This document shows positions 53,701 to 63,737 of a stretch of 64,000 nt of DNA, piece after piece. A program made the translations under genes and the position numbers. The stretch comes from Apoderus coryli. Its lineage: Eukaryota > Arthropoda > Insecta > Coleoptera > Attelabidae. The notes below the pieces were generated by a model. The model saw nothing but the letters and a program-made list of their open reading frames with translations, ran no database searches and had not been told where the DNA came from. Within the stretch, counting starts at the first letter, position 1; each line of letters begins with the position of its first letter. The stretch spans positions 19,096,001 to 19,160,000 of the forward strand of contig OU452204.1 of the NCBI GenBank assembly GCA_911728435.2, read 5' to 3'.

Positions 53701-56354
53701 ATAACTGTTTATGTTTCAAGAACCTAATTCGACTGAATCCTGTTTTTATTCATTATTATTATGATTACTTTACTTTAGCTATTGTTTTCTTTAAATATAA
53801 TGCTGTCTCAACAAAATATACACGGTCTATTTTTAAATTATTCATAAGACAATGAGTGCTTGCGGTCGTGCGGGACCTCCAATATGGCCGACTAATAAAA
53901 CAATGGCAAGAGTTACATTTATGAAAAATATACATCAATTTCGTGAACGTATATAATGTATTCAATTGAAATTTTACATATACGGCAGAGACATGAACGT
54001 GAATATCGATTAAGGTTTTTATTTTTGTCGTCTTTTTTTTTTTATTTCTTTTATTTATTATTTTTTATATTGTGTAAATGTTAATAAAATGAACAGGGGT
54101 GCATTTTTGTTCACTGGAAGTTTAGATGCGGAAGTTCTCAACGTGTTGACATTGAGAGTTTTGTTTTTGCAGAAAAATGGAAATTACTCGTGAGTCTTTT
54201 CGCTTTACGATTTCAAAAAAGGACTAACTTGCAGAAATTCGTAATGGTCGTGCGATTGGCCAGAAGATTCTTCTATTTTACTGTAGGTGACATGTCGATC
54301 TTGTTCTATTATTATGCATACAGCAATAACAACAGAATTTGGTCGATCTTCACCTGATTCATCACTCACTGATGCACGACCATAGCGAATTTCTGCAAAC
54401 CAATTGATGCTAATGATAATTCATTAAGCCTTTTGTTTTAAATCTTAAAAATCATCCAACGAAAACCTTCACGACTAATCTTCAAACTTACTATCTTAAG
54501 ACTGTCACTGTCAACAAACTACTGAATTGATATAGTGATGTCACATATCAACAACCACAAGGTGACCCCCGGCGGCATTATTCTATGTAAACGCCAAGTC
54601 GTCCGCTCGGTTTATAACGCCGATTAAAGCATCGGTCACTTAATATAATTATTAGCCTTGAATTAGCAACAATTTAGTCACCAAGACCACTATTACAGAT
54701 AAAAGAAGGTTATTGGGAAGCAGCAAATCTATTTTTCATCACCAGTTACTACGCGATGCAAAAAATCTCCGTTCAACGTCTCTCGGCTTCAATTCGTATG
54801 CAACCCAATTTCCTTGCTCTTGAAAAATATATATAACGAAGTTAAGCGTTGTGTAATTGCTTGTTCAGTTTGGGACGAATCTTTCCTAATAGGGCTTTCA
54901 ATTCCTTGTCCTCGTACACTTTCGGACTTCCACTGTCGTGAGAAATTCATCGCTTTTACACAACCGAAACCCCTCACGACAACTTCGCTAGCTCAAAGTA
55001 GCTTAATCATATGCTTCTACAAGCAATCGATGTGCACCAAATTTCTTTAAATTACGGAAGTAAATTCGAAATTCCCGCAAAGGACGCCTTGTCAACACAA
55101 ATTTTGACATTTCCGATAAAAGAAATGATATGATGCCAATAAAGACTCACTAATATCTAAAGGTTATGTTGGTATGTATAGCGTTTTCAAATTCTTACAG
55201 TTTCGAAAAGGAGCGATACCTAGATTGGAAGGAGGTTGTCCAATAACTTCCCAGTTCAGACGTTTTAAACAAATGAAAACCATTTTCGTTTGGCACATTT
55301 TATTCTTTCAAGTTTTCATCATCATCAATCATTTTCTAATAGGCAGTGATTGTGGATTAAACCTTTTATAGGTAAAAAAATACGCTACTTTTCTCACCCT
55401 CAATTTAGAGAGCGAGTTTCATCTTCTAATGCGAAGAGGAATTTGGCACCGTCACTCTCTTATTGGCTTCAACAATCAAGTAATGAACAAAGAACAAATG
55501 TTGTTCCTCTTTTGTCTTCAACTCCTTCAACGATGGCCTACCCTCCCTTCTTCCTTGAATAAACCTTAACATTTCCTCAATGATGACTCATTCACTGCAT
55601 TATTGTAATAAACGCAATATATTTGGAAGGACCGATCATTTTGTGCATTCAGAAAAATAGAAAATGTGTTGATCCGCTACTGGTATCATCAAGGGATTTG
55701 ACTAAATTACAACAGATAAAGAGAAAAATGGGGGTTAAATATGAGGGTAGGTTTTTTTACACTGGCGAAAGCTTAATAAAAACTTATTCGCTTTTTTTAA
55801 TTTTACCGTAAACCGGACTTGTACGTTATTTCTAAAAAGCGTACATGATATTGTACGCATTATTTAGGGGGCATTTAAAATAATTAACTTAAAATAATGT
55901 GTGTTTTCAGCGGGCTACGCAGTTTACTTACTGCTTACAATTCGACGTTCGCAAATAAAAATATCATAACTCGAATTTTGGCAAAAATGATTTAAGTTCA
56001 GTTTCTTGTATAAAAATATGTTTTCTGTCATTAAAAACCACATTTTACAAATTATTTTTGAAAAATAATAACTTTTTGGAAAAAGTGTTAGTATCGTATC
56101 TAATCAGAAAATAGAAATTGCGCAAATAATATCGTAACAACAGTTACACTCTCACTAAACGAGATACAAAACAAATAATTTCAGCGTGTCTAAACTTATA
56201 TCAGGCCAGCATCAAATTTTAATATGTATCAGCATCGTATATTTACATAGGATCTCTATGTAAACTGAATAAAACTTAAAGAAAACTGTTCGAAATTTCT
56301 GTTCAAACGGACAGTTCGTGTTTTGTTTTTGTCTGTCCGTTTGGTGGAAACCCG
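53701..56354. other. Long stretch without a recognised gene
   Basis: Bases 54233-54256 (TGCAGAAATTCGTAATGGTCGTGC) reappear in reverse complement at about 54375-54398 with two mismatches, a small inverted repeat. The frames at 54789-55050 and 55174-55811 show no known domain. Class of the inverted repeat unknown. Confidence 0.4.
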
Positions 56355-56470
56355 GCATAACATGTCTAAAATATTTTTACATATACAATTAAACAAAACA
56401 GGACCCAATTGAGATCCCTGAGGCACACCTGCTAAAGTAGGATTTGCTGGAAACATAATATTTACTATAT
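56355..56470 (-). pseudogene. Reverse transcriptase scrap
   Basis: Minus strand: TLAGVPQGSQLGPVLFNCI, CKNILDM. GVPQGS.LGP.LF is the LINE RT block before the catalytic YADD. Nothing extends it clearly on either side. Confidence 0.7.
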
Positions 56471-56881
56471 AGGTACGTACATTTAAATAAAATAAATAGA
56501 AACTCATAATTTTATGTTTTTTTTTTGGTTTCTATATTTGAAATATTTATGTTTAATTTTAGCACGTGTGTGGCAAATTGAATTGCGTCGTAATCTAGGC
56601 TGCACCACTTTTATCCGAAAATAGTTAATCAAAACGGTGCGGTGGGGTGTAATTTTGCAATTATTTTAAACGAAGTTTCCTCAAGTTTGTTTGGTAGTAT
56701 GATCGACATAAGTCAACTAGGTCTCACTGCTGATATTCTTGACTGTATGAAAGTAACAAATACCATTCTATATTGCTGCACAATATATTTGGGGAATTAC
56801 AGAACTGACATTCTGCTTGAGATTCTGAGCTGTAGGTATCAAGAGCTAGTGGGAATGTTATGAGTGGCCACGGTCCTTCCT
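56471..56881. other. Stretch without a recognised gene
   Basis: The 73-codon frame at 56642-56863 has no recognised motif. Confidence 0.45.
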
Positions 56882-57418
56882 CTACCTAGTGGTCCATTTA
56901 GAGACGTCACTGGTAGCTAAATGAACAATCGTTAAAAAGCGAAGATGTACCAGCAAAGATGAAGTGGGCATTTGACGGGTCTTTGGGTTCATGTTAAAAG
57001 AAAAATAAAAATTATTCCCAAATACGGCATTTCTATTGGGACCCAACCCATTATTTATCTTATCACTAGCATTATGAAGAGCGGAATGTTTCTATTTTTT
57101 CAAAAATCTTTGGTCATTTGAGTATCCAGGATAATCTTGCACAGGTTTTAGAAAATTTTTGGATTGTTCATCATCACCAAGGTTTGGTTTTTCTGATAGA
57201 CTTGTTAACGTACTCAGTTTGTTGAATACAATGGTTATAGGTAAGTTTACAGCAGTATTTTGAGCTGTCTCAATGCTCTAGTTTATTTCTGTTAGTATGT
57301 TTTTGAACGATTTTATTAAATCGATTGCTTCTTGTGCGAACAACTTTTGCTTCATCTTAACAAATCCATAATGGTTTGCAGCCCGCAGGTTTACCAATCG
57401 CTTACCGTCTTTTAAAAG
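56882..57418 (-). pseudogene. Unrecognised long reading frame with two stops
   Basis: One frame of 179 codons on the minus strand contains only two internal stops, where AT-rich noncoding sequence of this length should have many more. It reads LLKDGKRLVNLRAANHYGFV, a Lys/Glu-rich helix (KMKQKLFAQEAIDLIKSFKN), then SIETAQNTAVNLPITIVFNK, PNLGDDEQSKNF, and an Asn-rich end (NNGLGPNRNAVFGNNFYF). I do not recognise the family. It could be a relic of an element-encoded protein or an old host exon. Confidence 0.35.
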
Positions 57419-58849
57419 TGTCCATCAAGAATATCTTCCGTGAAGTTTTTCTGGAAAACTCTGGAACACATCGATTATAATTTCAGGGCGACATTATTGC
57501 AACATAGATTTATTTATTTGCTTATGAACTTTATAAAAGGGCAGAGTTCGAGGCGGATACTGTTAATTGGGCAACCCGGTATAGCAACCACTATTGTCGA
57601 TAACATCTGGGATCTATTATATTTATTTTAATATACTGCGGTGGAATTCCACTAAATTTCTTCTTTAATTAGATTATTATTGCAGCAATTTTCTTTATTA
57701 TACATGTTTCGACTATATACAGGGTGATTCAGCTTAATGTTTCATAAGTTAGGATACATTTGTATAAGGAGGAACAAGCTTCTTTTTAAAAATGTTTACA
57801 AGATGGCGGCACTTCCGGTTTACTTCCTTATGTTAAATGAAACCTTTTCCTATACCTATCTTCAACTGTTTTTTAAAAAAATAATTTATTTCGATTTTTT
57901 TGCCCAAACACGTTTTCAGAAAAAAAAACATTATTTCATAGCCTCAATAGATAATAACTTGAAATTTTAAAGGTAATTTAGGAATGCCTTAGGAAAGTTA
58001 TTTCTCTTGACAATTTGAACCATAACGATACAGGGTGGTCACAAATTATTGTTAAAAGTAGGCATAAGTCAATTTTCTCAAACTGAACACAGTGTATATT
58101 ATCAAATATTCTAAAAGACGTTCAAATTCCCTTTGAAATTATAGGCCATATTCCTAATAAATTATTTTTTCAAAAACAGTTGAAGTAGTGCCAGTGTTTT
58201 TTTTCCAATATTATCTTTATGTTTTCCATGATTTTCCTATTGATAGGTACCTATATATATCGTGTTGAGAATAAAGGCTTATTATTTATCTTCACACTGT
58301 GTAGGTCGCAAGTAAAAACAGTATAAAATTTTAGCACCCCTATAAAAACGGGGTGCATCGCAGAGCGCCCGCATTTTTTTCATAACAGGACAAAATGAAT
58401 TTCTCGTAAAAAATTGTATTATAAAACAATAAAAAAAAAGAATGTTTTAACCGGTTTTAACGCATCCAATAACTAATTTATTTTAAAATTCGTTTCGAAT
58501 GCAGAGGCGGTAGTACGTTTTTTTATTCGTTATTTTTTTTTTTTTGCTATTCCGGCGATTTTATATTTTTCGTAGCTCACGTAAACAGAATTCATATATA
58601 GAAAGATTGAAGCGGACAATACAATTGTTTGCGTTTCGTAGTTTTGTGTTTCCATAATACTGTTATTTATAAAGCAGACCCAACGGCGTGCATTTGACGC
58701 CCGAGGGCGGCGAAATTTTGATAATATCGAACCAGAATGCTAGATGTTTCTAGTTTAGGATATGCATATTGAGTTTTAGGAATGGCTTTTCAATTGTTTC
58801 TATAATCAACAAACACATTTTACCTTAACTAAATTTTTCCCCCCTGAAG
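57419..58849. other. Stretch with short inverted repeat and MITE-like ends
   Basis: CTTCAACTGTTTTTTAAAAA (about 57860) is inverted at about 58158-58187. TACAGGGTGATTCAGC (57719) and TACAGGGTGGTCAC (58029) look like mariner-type left ends without right partners. No gene recognised. Confidence 0.4.
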
Positions 58850-58985
58850 ATAAGGCGACCATCTATTGCAAGGAACCCTATTGATTGATATAAAGGTATT
58901 TCTATAACTGGAGATTATTACGCTTCCATTTTACAGCAGTTAAACGAAGTAATCGGGGAGGAAAGATGAGAAGTTTTTTATATCT
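58850..58985 (+). pseudogene. Mariner transposase relic
   Basis: The frame reads GISITGDYYASILQQLNEVI, then GEE. ITG.YY...L..L...I..ER is the conserved stretch between the first and second catalytic Asp of mariner transposases. Just upstream, GTLLIDI fits the same protein (G.L..DF/YL). Flanking parts are lost. Confidence 0.65.
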
Positions 58986-59862
58986 TTTGAAAGGGTATTC
59001 ATCTATACTGACGATAAAGCAATAGTGATTTTGGATCGGCACCCTGATGGACTTCGAAGCAGAATTGATGCAGTTTTTGCAAGATTTTTTGTTTTATGTG
59101 GCTAATGTGACCTTAAAAGAATTATTGTAGCCAGTTCTAACTGAAAGATATTTGTATAAAGACACTTTTCTTATAGGATCTTGTTACTAGAACAATAACT
59201 TTTTCCCGTGTAGATACGTGAAAATTCATAACCAAAAATGGGGAAACAGTGGTGGTAAGATACGCCCCTGTTCACCGTCTGACACAAAAAAATATAAAAG
59301 GAATCACAATCAATAACTCAATTATTTGGGATTTTTATTTTGCGCAGATCATATAAATTAAAATACAAGGACAGCCAAATATACATTTTGCTGACGTTCG
59401 ATATGGGTTATATATTTATTTTTGATGAATACTACATTTTTAACGATATCGTCAATACTTTAAGAGCAACAACAAACTATTTTAACTAAACATGTCCACT
59501 GTACAGGGTGTGCCAAATCTTAGTTGACCTTTGATAAACTTGCCCTTATTTGTTAAAAAAAATATATAAAATGGGAGGTTTGCTATTTAAAAATTTTGTT
59601 TTGCCACTTTTTTCAATTTGATTTTTTACCCTTTTTTTGAAATACCCTGTATTAATATTTATGTACTGAAAAAATATACGTAGGCGCCTAAAGTACGTCT
59701 ATATCTCCTAGGATATTCTAACAAATTAAATTAATAAAGCTTCCATATATAATAAAAATATGTTATTATTCTTTATTGTGAAAACGTCATTTTTGTCATA
59801 AAATTTCAAATATTTCGAAAACGGCCATAGGTATAACATAAAATATATATAGATATAATTAA
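58986..59862. other. Stretch with a possible small MITE
   Basis: TACAGGGTGTGCCAAATC at about 59503 and AATACCCTGTA near 59652 could bound a 150-bp TA-flanked element, but the inverted match is only about eight bases. Nothing coding recognised. Confidence 0.35.
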
Positions 59863-60083
59863 AATATACAAAGAAATGAAATAAACTAACTTGTACGAGT
59901 TAAAAAAATTTGCCTTGCTTGCTATGTGCATGTACGAATCAAAGAGGTTTCATACATGTGCCACGATAGTTTAATTGGTTAAAACACCTGACCGGCAATT
60001 GGCCGATGTTGGTTCAAATCCAACTTGTGTCACTAAATTTTTTTAATTCGTAGAAGTTAGTTTAATTCATTTCTTTGTATATT
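59863..60083. repeat. 48-bp inverted repeat enclosing a tRNA-like gene
   Basis: Bases 59863-59910 and 60036-60083 are reverse complements with 45 of 48 matches. Weaker similarity continues outward for about 10-15 bp. The right arm starts three bases after the tRNA-like gene, while 49 bases separate it from the left arm. The arrangement resembles a short inverted-repeat transposon carrying a tRNA-like sequence. Confidence 0.82.
59960..60032 (+). tRNA. tRNA-like gene with intact Pol III promoter
   Basis: Seventy-three bases form a good cloverleaf. The acceptor GCCACGA pairs with TTGTGTC except C2-T71, the D-stem is GTTT/AAAC and the T-stem GTTGG/CCAAC is perfect around TTCAAAT. The anticodon stem has four pairs plus a C-C mismatch at its base. 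The A-box (TAGTTTAATTGG) and B-box (GGTTCAAATCC) match consensus, and a seven-T run at 60038-60044 follows as terminator. In normal numbering the loop is CCGGCAA, giving anticodon GGC (Ala). Base 33 is C rather than the near-universal T, so decoding is doubtful. Transcription looks plausible; use as a tRNA does not. Confidence 0.6.
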
Positions 60084-60749
60084 AGTGATTATACTATACT
60101 CTGTCAACTTACTTGAATATTATCTTTGTTTGTTTATTTATAATTAAAATATATAATTTATATAGGGTCGTATTTGAAATAAGCAAGTTGACACCCATTT
60201 CCGGTATAACCGGAAGTACTAGGTTATTGGAAACATTTTAGCCGAATTGGTCCCGTCGACCTACGGACTACACCAGATTTTCAGATTGTTCCACAGTGTA
60301 GTTTCTCCATAATCAATTGAATCCCTTCCCGGTATATTAAAATGCTGAAAATATGTTGTATTTGATTATTAAATATTATACAAGGTCTTTCTCAAATAGG
60401 TGGTCAAAATTTGTGAGCGAATTGGAGACGTCTAATCATGAAAAAAACCTAAATTGTAATTTTTCGAAAAGTCCTTATTTCCAAAGATACAGGGTGTTAA
60501 AGAGGACTGCCACTAAATTTTCCTATATCAGTAGGGGTCGAGTGATACATCATTTTAAAGCATTTGTTATCTGTTTTAGAGCGATAGGTCACTTTTGATA
60601 TTTGCCCCCATAATTCTCGAGAAAATTTCAGTATATGCAGTATCCATCTCTTTCTAGAAATATTATATAAAATGACATTTATTAAATTTGTTAAAATCAG
60701 TGTTTTTTCGTATGTAATCCATCTGTATCGTTTTAAATTATAGTAGACG

Positions 60750-61241
60750 GTGTCGTCAGTGGTTAAACGAAAATTTCGAAGGACGGTGGATAGGGCGCGG
60801 AAATGATGCTCCTAAAAATTGGCATAATGCGTTTAATGAAATTGTTGCAGAAGAAAAACTAAGTGTGTACTCTTTTAGCTCTAGAGCAGTAATTCCCAAA
60901 GTGGTCCAGGTGGACCCCCGGGGTCTACGGGAGACTCGACGGGGGTCTGTCTACGTTGGGCGTGACAAAAAATTGGGGTCCACAACCGTAAGGGGGGGGG
61001 GGTGCATGAAAATTAATAAGTTGGATAGAGTCACTTTTTCAATTGGCCAAGTTTGCTTTTTTGAAATCCACTTACAGCACAATCAATTAAAATTTGCATC
61101 AATTATAAAGTTTTTTTTTTTTAAATAGGTAGTAATGTAGCAAAATTTTGAAAGTGGTCAATGAGACAAAAGAGTTTGGGAACCTCTGCTCTAGAGTGAA
61201 TAATTGTATAGCTGAAAATGGTGGACATTTTGAAAAATAGT
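60750..61241 (+). pseudogene. Transposase C-terminal relic split by a hAT MITE
   Basis: The frame reads QWLNENFEGRWIGRGNDAPK, NWHNAFNEIVAEEKLSVYSF up to the MITE at 60887, and resumes after it as VNNCIAENGGHFEK and TAG. RWIGRG and the C-terminal C...GGHFE pattern identify a mariner-like transposase of the group seen at 41-43 kb. The catalytic aspartates are gone. Confidence 0.75.
60887..61188. mobile_element. 302-bp hAT MITE with exact 8-bp duplication
   Basis: The left end CAGTAATTCCCAAAGTGG and right end (reverse complement) CAGAGGTTCCCAAACTCTT are typical of hAT elements. CTCTAGAG flanks it exactly (60879-60886 and 61189-61196). The interior holds an unusual run of G (about 60992-61001) and a poly(T). 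The overlapping 87-codon frame at 60865-61128 is chance. Confidence 0.88.
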
Positions 61242-61385
61242 TATTTCTTATTGATTTTCTTAAAATTACTTATTTTTGTTAAATATTAATTGTGTTAAAT
61301 TTATTTAATTTTCAAATAAAAGAAAACAAACAAAAACACTTTCAAAGTCAACTCCACAAAAAACTTTTAATGTAGTTGTGTAAAG

Positions 61386-61424
61386 GAGACTAGTTTCGGC
61401 TCAACAAGCCATCATCAGTCCTAC
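61386..61424 (-). ncRNA. Hammerhead-ribozyme-like core of Penelope-type element
   Basis: Minus strand: AGGA, CTGATGA, T, GGCT/AGCC stem with a 5-base loop, GAAACTAGT, C, TCCT. Stem I (AGGA with TCCT) and stem III (ACTAGT palindrome) can both form, and H17 is C. An extra U after CUGAUGA is shared with other copies here. It is the most complete core in the window and lies downstream of a Penelope coding end. Confidence 0.62.
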
Positions 61425-61821
61425 AATAAAGATAAAAACGAACGCATAAGAGAAAAAATAAATAAATAAATAAAACATACTCGTACAACGGGCAACAAAT
61501 CTATACATAAGTTTATAAGGTAAAAAACTTACCATTCTTACAAAAACATCTGTGTAGAACAAATATCAAACATGAATATGAATAACATTACACGAAAACA
61601 AACACCTGTGTTGAGTAAATAAATAAAATAAGAATTTTAATGCATCCAAGACCAGGTTCAAATATATCAAAACGAAAAACGTTTAACCTTTTTCTATAAG
61701 TACAGTATGTTCAAAAAGAATTGAATTGAACTGGACTGAAATTCTAAAAAATCGTAAAAATAGTAAATTTAACTGAGGCAAGCAAAAAAAGCATTAAAGA
61801 GGGGCACAAAAATTGAACACG

Positions 61822-62048
61822 TTACAAATTAAAGAGTGAATTAATAATAGGGGACTCAATGAAAGATGTTTGGTCATTCAAGCAAGTGACACTATTATTT
61901 GACTTAGCCTTCATGATCTCCAAAATCTTCAAATAGTTTAAACGGGAGCCCTTATTACACCTATGTAATAACGTTGAATTATTCAAAACATCGAAGCTGT
62001 GATTTGTCGCGATTAGATGGTTTGCAAAAGTAGATGGAGTATTAAAAA
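61822..62048 (-). pseudogene. Penelope-type protein, C-terminal GIY-YIG-adjacent part
   Basis: About 75 codons: TPSTFANHLIATNHSFDVLN, then TLLHRCNKGSRLNYLKILEI, MKAKSNN and an end at SLFNL before TAA. The FA.HL...H.F.......L....KG..L..LE..EI.K pattern is the end of the endonuclease region of Penelope-like proteins. The GIY and YIG motifs themselves lie in the missing upstream part. Confidence 0.65.
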
Positions 62049-62514
62049 TATAATTATATTATAATAATATTATTTAATTTTGTGGAGTTTATTTTGATTT
62101 TGTTGAGTTCATTTTGATATTAAAATACAGTTTGCTAACGAAAAGTTTATTAATGCTGTGTACTAAGGACCAGATTTGCCCTAAAATTTTCAAACTCCAA
62201 TTTCTCGAAAACCTTTAAGTTTTTCGAGAAGAAACAAGTATGCCTTTTTTATGTAGAAAACTGTATTTTATCACATTTTTGACACACGTGGAATAAAAGT
62301 CAGAAGAAAAAAAAGTTAGGTTTTAATAAGGCAAGGGTCCCCCCCGCTTACCCGCCTATGGCCATCTTTTTTTATTCAATTTCATGTCAGTTTACGACAT
62401 TAAACTATCTTTGTAGATAAGGACTTTTCGAAAAATTACAAATTAGGTTTTTTTCATGATTAAACGTCCCCAATTTGCTCACACATTTTGACCACCTATT
62501 TTAGAAACACCTTG

Positions 62515-63149
62515 TATAATGTAAATGAACGTATTCAATTTACTCCTGGGTACTTTGTATGCAAAATAATGTCGCAATAATAATCATCGTACCTAATAAC
62601 ACGTACTAATAATAAGAAAATTGTCCCATGCTGTCTGTACTGTTAGTTGCCGTAAATTAATTTAATTAATAAAGCCGCCAGTTGAGGCGATACGCGTATT
62701 TCTTCTCGGCTGTCGTTCCGTCGTAATCATCCAGCAGTAAACTGTCAACATAAACGTTTATTACAGGTTAAACTTCTTATAAACGCTTCTCCACTTTACA
62801 ACCAATTACCTGCGACTATTACTATCGTTAAACGTGTAAACAGCATCATGCCACCAGTGGCGTCGATACACAAATGGGCTCGACCAACGAGAATCACAAA
62901 AAATATTTAAAATATCTGAGTTTTCTTATTCTCGAGGAACTTATTTAATTTATACCTATTACCTAATTTGTTATTGAAATAAAACTGTATCATCCATTAC
63001 ATTTTAATTGACGAAGACATATTTCGACTTCATTTCCCTCCGAGCATTGGAACTTTTATTTTTTTAAAAGGATACTAAAGTCGTTAGTTTTTTTGCCTTA
63101 AAATGAGACCGATTATGGGGATGTTTGTGGAGCGTTGATTTTTAAACCG
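62515..63149. other. Stretch without a recognised gene
   Basis: Nothing recognised. Confidence 0.5.
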
Positions 63150-63400
63150 CTCTGCAACAGGCTTCTTCTTCTTCAAGTGCCTTGTCCTCCTCGAACGTTG
63201 GCAATCATTAGCGTTCTCTGTATTTTGTCGACCGCTTTTCTAGAGAGACTTGTAGTCTCACCATACCATTCTACAGTCACGATATTCTTAGACGGCCGGG
63301 TCTTCTCTGCCTTCAATTTTTCCTTCTGTTATTAATTTGAGAAGTCCGTATTTGTCGTTTCTGGGAATGACTTCGAGATCCTTTGACATTCTCACAGTGT
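63150..63400 (-). pseudogene. RTE-type LINE C-terminal relic
   Basis: Minus strand: IPRNDKYGLLKLITEGKIEG, then R, decayed PGR.R.SW, and after a shift a VRLQVSLEKR-like and NV.EDKALEEEE end. KYGLL.LI.EGKI.G is the block seen in the other RTE copies of this window (KYELLQLIIEGKI). It is badly frameshifted. Confidence 0.72.
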
Positions 63401-63489
63401 TTGTATGATCAATTACATAGAATTTCAAATAATTATCCACAAGTTCGTCGTTATACACTGTGTCCAAGATAAGAATGGGATAGCATTGG

Positions 63490-63737
63490 AAACGGTAGGT
63501 CTTACAATGTTGGTTACATTAAGGAAAAGTTGTTCAATTTAAGTACCTTTTAAAAGCGGTTTTCGAGATTTAAAAAAAAAGACAATTTTTTGCGATTTTA
63601 GTTTTTATTTATTTCTGCCATTATTTTTAGAGATATAAAAAAATGAAACACACTTCTTATTGAAACTTTGTGATGAGAAAAAGATAGCATTTACAAATTT
63701 TCACTACGACGTTTCATTTTTGAAAAACGATCATCAA
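63490..63737 (-). repeat. Dispersed repeat, inverted copy of 39820-40075
   Basis: Its reverse complement starts AAGTTGATGATCGTTTTTC and follows the 39.8-kb copy through GAAACGTCGTAG, AAAATTTGTAAA and CTACCGTTTCCAA. The hammerhead-like end here reads TTGATGA ... GAAACGTCG, again with T for C3. Confidence 0.65.

Larger units (their letters stand above)
61314..62090 (-). mobile_element. 3' end of a Penelope-type element
   Basis: On the minus strand a truncated coding end (62048-61822) is followed by a noncoding region with a hammerhead-like core and a terminal stretch (61314-61360) also found as a fold-back at 19541. This order, coding end then ribozyme-bearing terminal region, is the known layout of Penelope-like retroelements. 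The 5' part including RT is missing. Confidence 0.7.
60382..62514. mobile_element. 2.1-kb mariner-type element holding nested insertions
   Basis: Left end CAAGGTCTTTCTCAAATAGG and right end (reverse complement) CAAGGTGTTTCTAAAATAGG, each bordered by TA. The inverted repeats run about 110 bp (to TTTTTCGAAAAGTCCTTAT.T). Inside, left to right: a transposase relic with its C-terminus, a hAT MITE placed in that relic, and a minus-strand Penelope-type 3' end. The original element was a mariner-type transposon now filled with later arrivals. Confidence 0.85.

Noticed and set aside
54233..54398. 24-bp inverted repeat as a transposon
   Set aside because: Real as a repeat, but no target duplication or relatives in the window, so no class is assigned.
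59503..59653. Possible 150-bp MITE
   Set aside because: Only about eight bases of inverted match (TACAGGGT), too little to call.
60865..61128. 87-codon frame with Gly/Arg-rich start
   Set aside because: It lies across the junction of a transposase relic and a hAT MITE, so it is chimeric by chance.
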